DNA of 8,313 nt from Tardiphaga sp. (lineage in GTDB: Bacteria; Pseudomonadota; Alphaproteobacteria; Rhizobiales; Xanthobacteraceae). This document shows positions 4,923 to 8,313 of this stretch, in pieces. The notes below the pieces were generated by a model that saw nothing but the letters and a program-made list of their open reading frames with translations, was not told the origin of the DNA and searched no databases. Both the position numbers and the translations under genes were made by a program. The stretch's first letter is position 1. Every line of letters starts with the position of its first letter. Location of the stretch: positions 1 through 8,313 of the forward strand of contig JACMOT010000561.1 of NCBI GenBank assembly GCA_014377915.1, written 5' to 3'.

Positions 4923-5712
4923 CGAGACGCGTGCCGCCACGTCGCTGGCAGAACCCCGGCGCTCTTTGCTGCTCAGCAACCTGCCGCGCGAGGCCATTGT
5001 GTCGATCGCCGTGCTGGCGGCGATCTGGCAGGCCATGTCCTATCTGGCACCGACGCTGGGCATTCCCGCTTTTGCGATTCCCGGCCTCGGCCGGATCGCC
5101 ACCAGCCTGATGAAGGTGACGCCGCTCGACGTCGTCGTGACGCTCGGCCGCGTGCTGCTGTCGCTGGTGCTGTCCTTCGCCATCGGCGTCGCGGTAGCCA
5201 TCGTGATGTATCTGTCGGAGAGCCTCGAACGACATTTGCGGCCGCTGGTCCGCATCCTGATGGCGGTGCCGGTGGTGTCGTGGATCCTGTTCGCGGTGCT
5301 GTGGTTCAAGGGCGTCGAATTCCGCATCGTGTTCGTGCTGATCGTGGTCTGCGCGCCGGTCTTCACGGTCGATGCGCTCGACAACATGCGCGAGGTTTCA
5401 AAGGAGCTGAAACAGATGATCCGCTCGTTCCGGCCGACGCCGTTGCAGTTTTTCCGCAAGCTGATGCTGCCGGCGATCACGCCGGGCCTCATCACCAGCT
5501 GGAAGATCACGCTCAGCCTGGCGATCCGCGTCGTCACCATCGCCGAGCTGGTCGGCGCGGTCACCGGGATCGGGCATCAGCTCTCGGTGGCGCAGGAACT
5601 GTTCTCCGTCGCCGACGTGTTCGCCTGGACGCTGGTGCTGGTGGTACTGCTGTTCATGCTGGAAGCCTTGCTGGTGCGGCTGGAGACCCGCGTGCTGCGG
5701 TGGCGGGCATGA
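4912..5712 (+). CDS. ABC transporter permease, TauC/SsuC-like
   Basis: This 266-residue inner-membrane protein has about six hydrophobic segments (roughly 27-46, 80-101, 113-132, 137-153, 193-215 and 237-256), as expected for a BPD_transp_1 permease of this family. The cytoplasmic EAA loop, which docks on the ATPase, lies at about 165-187. It reads ELKQMIRSFRPTPLQFFRKL then MLP, so the usual EAA and glycine are changed (ELK, Arg171) while the closing LP remains. The start overlaps the binding-protein gene by 11 nt and the stop overlaps the ATPase start in an ATGA, so the three are translationally coupled. Confidence 0.92.
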   Translation: MPPDETRAATSLAEPRRSLLLSNLPREAIVSIAVLAAIWQAMSYLAPTLGIPAFAIPGLGRIATSLMKVTPLDVVVTLGRVLLSLVLSFAIGVAVAIVMYLSESLERHLRPLVRILMAVPVVSWILFAVLWFKGVEFRIVFVLIVVCAPVFTVDALDNMREVSKELKQMIRSFRPTPLQFFRKLMLPAITPGLITSWKITLSLAIRVVTIAELVGAVTGIGHQLSVAQELFSVADVFAWTLVLVVLLFMLEALLVRLETRVLRWRA

Positions 5713-6494
5713 GCGCGTCAGCGGCCATCGAAATATCAGACTTGCGAAAGCTGTTCCGCCAGACCACCTCCGGCCAGTCGGTGGTGGCGATCGATCGATT
5801 GACGCTGCGCATCGAGCCCGGCGAGATGGTCGCCATCGTCGGCCAGACCGGCTGTGGCAAATCGACTCTGTTCGACCTGTTGATTGGGCTGGAGCATCCG
5901 ACCGCGGGCCGCATCAGCATTGGCGACAAGACGCCCTATGATGATTTCGACGCCTTCCGCGGCAAGATCGCGACCATCTTCCAGCAGGATCGGCTGTTGC
6001 CGTGGCGCTCGGCGCTCGACAACGTCAAGCTGCCGCTGGAGCTGATCGGCATCTCCGAGGACGTGCGGCAGCAACGTGCGATGGACTGGCTGCGGCGGCT
6101 GGGGCTGGGGAAATTCGCCCACGCTTATCCGCGTGAATTGTCCGGCGGGATGCGCCAGCGCGTCGCGATCGCGCGCGCCTTCGCGGTGCAGCCGGAAATC
6201 CTGCTGGCGGATGAATCCTTCAGCGCGCTGGACGAAGTGACGGCCGGGGAACTGCGCCAGACCTTCGTGGCGCTGGCGCGTGAGTTCCACAGTACCGCCA
6301 TCCTGATCACCCACCAGCTCGAAGAAGCCATGAGCGTCGGCGACCGGATCATCGTGTTCGGCAAGTCGGCCGCGCTGCTCGCGGACATCCGGGTCTCGGA
6401 TTGGGAACCCGCGGAATACCCCCTGCTCCGCGAAGCGATCCAGAACACGCTGCAGGCCAATGCCCCCGACCCGCGCCTGCAGCGCCAGCCCTGA
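5709..6494 (+). CDS. ABC transporter ATP-binding protein, TauB/SsuB-like
   Basis: This 261-residue cytoplasmic ATPase has all the nucleotide-binding motifs in order: Walker A GQTGCGKST (45-53), Q-loop FQQDRLLPW (91-99, the form typical of nitrate/sulfonate/taurine importers), signature LSGGM (144-148), Walker B ILLADE (164-169), D-loop SALD (172-175) and switch His202 in THQLEEA. The start ATG at 5709 overlaps the permease stop by 4 nt. It powers uptake through the preceding permease. The C-terminal tail after about 225 is family-typical and carries no extra domain. Confidence 0.95.
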   Translation: MSASAAIEISDLRKLFRQTTSGQSVVAIDRLTLRIEPGEMVAIVGQTGCGKSTLFDLLIGLEHPTAGRISIGDKTPYDDFDAFRGKIATIFQQDRLLPWRSALDNVKLPLELIGISEDVRQQRAMDWLRRLGLGKFAHAYPRELSGGMRQRVAIARAFAVQPEILLADESFSALDEVTAGELRQTFVALAREFHSTAILITHQLEEAMSVGDRIIVFGKSAALLADIRVSDWEPAEYPLLREAIQNTLQANAPDPRLQRQP

Positions 6495-6545
6495 TCCCGC
6501 GGAGCCGCCGGCCTGCCCCGCGGCGCATCGAAGTCCCCCGCTCCG

Positions 6546-6574
6546 TTGACATCGCCAAACCCGGCGGATACCTC
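6546..6574 (+). promoter_or_regulatory. Putative pncB promoter
   Basis: A perfect TTGACA lies at 6546-6551 in the 168-nt gap between the ABC operon and pncB. At 17 nt spacing the -10 position reads TACCTC, a poor match; GATACC at 15 nt is an alternative. No copy of the RTTTGCNNACAAAC operator is present here, which supports separate control of pncB. Confidence 0.4.
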
Positions 6575-6662
6575 CCTTTTACTGGCGCAATCGCTGCGTC
6601 AGTGACCGGCCGATGCCGCGTCACGCCGTGCCCGTCGGCACCTGTTCAGGATTGGCGTCGCC

Positions 6663-7961
6663 ATGATGGATTTCGCCACCCGCGTCCATAATCACAATTA
6701 TCGGCTCGATCCGATCATCCGGTCGCTGCTCGACACCGATTTCTACAAATTCCTGATGCACCAGTTCATCTGGATGCTCTATGCCGAGGTTCCGGTTACC
6801 TTCGGCCTGATCAACCGCACCAGGACGGTGCGGCTGGCGCAGATCATTCCCGAAGCGGTGCTGCGCGCGCAACTCGATCACGCCCGCACGCTGCGGTTTC
6901 GCGAAAACGAACTGATCTGGCTGGCCGGCAACCGCTTCTATGGCCGCCGTGACATTTTTCGCCCGGAATATATCGAATATCTGCGCAGCTTCCGGTTGCC
7001 GGACTACCACCTCGAGACCATCGACGGCCAATATGTGCTGACCTTCGAGGGCGCCTGGGCCGAAGTCACGATGTGGGAAATCTACGCGCTGGCGATCGTC
7101 AGCGAATTGCGCACGCGCAGCGCGATGTCGATGCTCGACAAGTTCGAGCTGGATATCCTCTACGCCCAGGCCAAGACCAAGATCTGGGGCAAGATCCAGC
7201 GGCTACAGGCGCATCCCGATTTGCGGCTGGCCGAGTTCGGCACAAGGCGGCGGCACAGCTTCCTGTGGCAAGAATGGGTCACCGACGTGATGGCCAACGA
7301 GCTCGGCCGCACCTTTGTCGGCACCTCCAACGCCCTGCTCGCCTTCAAGCATTCCTTCGAGGCGATCGGCACCAATTCGCATGAACTGCCGATGGTCGCC
7401 GCGTGCCTCTCCGACAGCGACGCCGACCTGAAGCGCGCGCAATATGACGTGCTGGCGAAGTGGCAGGAGGTCTATGACGGCGAGCTGCTGATCATCCTGC
7501 CGGACACTTTTGGCATGACGCAGTTTTTGCGCGATGCGCCGGAATGGGCGGCCGGCTGGACCGGCATGCGGATGGATTCCAAGGAGCCGGTCGCCGCCGG
7601 CGAGGAAATCATCGCCTGGTACGCGTCGCGCGGCGAGGATCCGCGCAAGAAGCGCGCGATGTTCTCGGACGGGCTGGAGGTCGATTCGATGATCGACCTG
7701 CACCAGAAATTCCGCGGCCGGATTCGCGAGAGCTTTGGCTGGGGCACCATGGCCACCAATGATTTCCGCGGCACCCACCCGCGCGGCCTCGATACGCTCG
7801 ATCCGATCAGCCTGGTCTGCAAGGTCACCTCCGCCAACGGCCGTGCCGCGGTGAAGCTGTCGGACAATCCAGCGAAGACCACGGGCAGTCCGCCGGAGAT
7901 CGAACGCTATACGCGTATCTTCGGACAAGAGGGTTTTGCCAAGCAGGCGGTGGTGGTCTAG
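6663..7961 (+). CDS. pncB: Nicotinate phosphoribosyltransferase
   Basis: This 432-residue enzyme is of normal length for the bacterial family. It converts nicotinate and PRPP, with ATP hydrolysis, to nicotinate mononucleotide in the Preiss-Handler NAD salvage pathway in the cytoplasm. Hallmarks are LLDTDFYKFLMHQ (22-34), EFGTRRRHS (191-199), GTNSHELPM (236-244) with His240 as the likely phosphorylated histidine, FSDGLEVD (334-341) and FGWGT (358-362). Two successive ATG codons (6663 and 6666) are possible starts. AGGA at 6648-6651 lies 11 nt before the first and 14 nt before the second, so the first is preferred. It lies 168 nt after the ABC operon in the same direction. Some read-through is possible, but the gene looks like a self-contained housekeeping unit. 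Confidence 0.95.
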   Translation: MMDFATRVHNHNYRLDPIIRSLLDTDFYKFLMHQFIWMLYAEVPVTFGLINRTRTVRLAQIIPEAVLRAQLDHARTLRFRENELIWLAGNRFYGRRDIFRPEYIEYLRSFRLPDYHLETIDGQYVLTFEGAWAEVTMWEIYALAIVSELRTRSAMSMLDKFELDILYAQAKTKIWGKIQRLQAHPDLRLAEFGTRRRHSFLWQEWVTDVMANELGRTFVGTSNALLAFKHSFEAIGTNSHELPMVAACLSDSDADLKRAQYDVLAKWQEVYDGELLIILPDTFGMTQFLRDAPEWAAGWTGMRMDSKEPVAAGEEIIAWYASRGEDPRKKRAMFSDGLEVDSMIDLHQKFRGRIRESFGWGTMATNDFRGTHPRGLDTLDPISLVCKVTSANGRAAVKLSDNPAKTTGSPPEIERYTRIFGQEGFAKQAVVV

Positions 7962-7975
7962 CGGCTGCTGTACAC

Positions 7976-8111
7976 TTGTCCCGGACGCAGTGCAGTGCGC
8001 CGCTCTTGCGGCGTAATGCGCTGCAGAGCCGGGACCGTATCAAACTCCGGCATTCGCGACGGTCCCGGCTCTGCCGAGCGGCATAAGAATGCCGCACCGC
8101 GTCCGGGACAA
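7976..8111. repeat. Cloverleaf-like long inverted repeat with TTGTCCCGGACGC ends
   Basis: The outer arms TTGTCCCGGACGC (7976-7988) and GCGTCCGGGACAA (8099-8111) pair perfectly over 13 bp. The inner arms CAGAGCCGGGACCGT (8024-8038) and ACGGTCCCGGCTCTG (8059-8073) pair perfectly over 15 bp around a 20-nt loop. Between outer and inner stems each side has its own hairpin: CGCCGC-TCTT-GCGGCG (7998-8013) and GCGGCAT-AAGA-ATGCCGC (8078-8095). Similar elements occur dispersed between genes in Bradyrhizobiaceae (recalled, not checked). It could be a non-autonomous mobile repeat. No transposase is encoded. Confidence 0.8.
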
Positions 8112-8178
8112 ATAGGTGAACGACAGATTGAATGTAAAAGAAAACGTCGCCCCCGTTTCCGGGGGGGGGTTTTGTGTG
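8085..8178. repeat. Degenerate direct repeat, copy A
   Basis: It aligns with 8196-8288 at an offset of 110-111 nt. Shared blocks include AAGAA at the left end, a CCGGG/ACAAAT stretch, GATTGAATG, AAAAGAAA and a GC hairpin followed by TTTT. Differences are spread along the unit. The left part overlaps the end of the cloverleaf repeat. Confidence 0.65.
8150..8173 (+). terminator. Rho-independent terminator-like hairpin, copy A (pncB side)
   Basis: CCCCCG (8150-8155) pairs with CGGGGG (8160-8165) around TTTC. The stem is followed by more G and then TTTT (8170-8173). It lies about 190 nt downstream of pncB in the right orientation to end its transcript. The G-run may be misread, so the true stem could be longer. 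Confidence 0.5.
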
Positions 8179-8195
8179 GGGTGGGGGGGGGCCAA

Positions 8196-8288
8196 AAGAA
8201 GCCCGCCCCGCGCCGGGAACAAATGGGTGACCGCAAGATTGAATGAAAAAGAAACCGCCCCCCGGTTCCCCGGGCGGCGTTTTCGTAT
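8196..8288. repeat. Degenerate direct repeat, copy B
   Basis: This is the partner of 8085-8178. It retains GATTGAATG (8237-8245), AAAAAGAAAC and a GC hairpin plus TTTT. Its left part is a decayed version of the cloverleaf right arm. The stretch just before it (8174-8193) is an abnormal run of G. Confidence 0.65.
8255..8283 (+). terminator. Rho-independent terminator-like hairpin, copy B
   Basis: CCGCCC (8255-8260) pairs with GGGCGG (8272-8277), followed after CG by TTTT (8280-8283). It corresponds in position to the hairpin of copy A. Confidence 0.45.
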
Positions 8289-8313
8289 GTGTCGCAGGCT
8301 GCCGTCGCTTACA

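Larger units (their letters stand above)
7962..8313. other. Intergenic region downstream of pncB
   Basis: No gene is seen in these 352 bases. They hold a cloverleaf-like inverted repeat (7976-8111), two degenerate direct repeats (8085-8178 and 8196-8288) that each end in a terminator-like hairpin, and about 25 unassigned bases at the right edge. Short open frames here follow the repeats and are not credible proteins. Confidence 0.75.

Noticed and set aside
3960..5036. Long open frame (358 codons) on the minus strand opposite the binding protein and permease start
   Set aside because: It lies opposite genes with clear family motifs, has a low-complexity D/R/G/H-rich composition typical of antisense frames in GC-rich DNA, and has no recognisable domain.
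5280..6494. Plus-strand frame that appears to join permease and ATPase regions into one 404-codon protein
   Set aside because: Only the part from 5709 on is the real ATPase. The upstream part is an out-of-frame reading of the permease gene and is not a fusion.
3948..6494. Calling the ABC operon tauABC or ssuABC
   Set aside because: The family match is to the whole nitrate/sulfonate/taurine/NMT1 group. No sulfonate-metabolising gene is nearby, and the operator links it to an acyl-CoA-type module instead.
6504..6524. GCCGC/GCGGC hairpin after the ABC ATPase as a terminator
   Set aside because: The stem is only 5 bp and no T-run follows.
3948..7961. The ABC importer as a nicotinate transporter because pncB follows
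   Set aside because: pncB has a plausible promoter of its own, a 168-nt gap and no shared operator. Adjacency alone is weak evidence.
7976..8111. tRNA or structured ncRNA gene
   Set aside because: It can fold into a cloverleaf shape, but stem lengths, loops and sequence do not match tRNA consensus (no TTCGA arm, no anticodon arm). It is better explained as a palindromic repeat.
8085..8288. CRISPR-like array in the repeated tail
   Set aside because: There are only two long degenerate units containing terminator hairpins, without short uniform repeats and spacers.

Overview
The window looks like chromosomal DNA of a high-GC alphaproteobacterium of the Bradyrhizobium/Rhodopseudomonas kind. This is an inference from GC-rich codon use, the abundance of solute-binding-protein transporters, GGGAGAGGG-type intergenic repeats and a TTGTCCCGGACGC-bounded repeat. 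No rRNA, tRNA, phage, transposase or CRISPR sequence was seen.

Layout. Positions 1-830 (minus) hold the N-terminal part of a periplasmic binding protein of the branched-chain-amino-acid/aromatic type; the gene runs off the left edge. Positions 831-1256 are intergenic, with that gene's promoter, an operator-like palindrome and two hairpin-forming repeats. Positions 1257-3761 (minus) are a compact three-gene operon read right to left: an alpha/beta hydrolase, a crotonase-fold protein and a short-chain dehydrogenase-fold protein. Positions 3762-3947 are a divergent promoter region. Positions 3948-6494 (plus) are a tightly overlapping ABC importer operon of the nitrate/sulfonate/taurine (NMT1/TauABC-like) type: a Tat-exported binding protein, a permease and an ATPase. 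Positions 6663-7961 (plus) encode nicotinate phosphoribosyltransferase (pncB), probably from its own promoter. Positions 7962-8313 hold a cloverleaf-like inverted repeat and two degenerate direct repeats, each ending in a terminator-like hairpin, in a stretch whose G-runs look suspect.

How the genes may work together. The pattern RTTTGCNNACAAAC occurs once before the left binding-protein gene, once before the hydrolase operon and once before the ABC operon. In each case it lies just downstream of, or overlapping, a plausible -10 element. This suggests that one unidentified repressor controls all three units, linking two uptake systems to a three-enzyme CoA-type catabolic module. Two of the three enzymes lack the usual catalytic residues: the crotonase lacks both hydratase glutamates, and the SDR has no YxxxK motif and lacks the catalytic Ser and Asn. 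The cluster may therefore carry out chemistry not captured by 'enoyl-CoA hydratase' and 'SDR' labels. The substrate cannot be read from the sequence. pncB is most likely an unrelated housekeeping neighbour.
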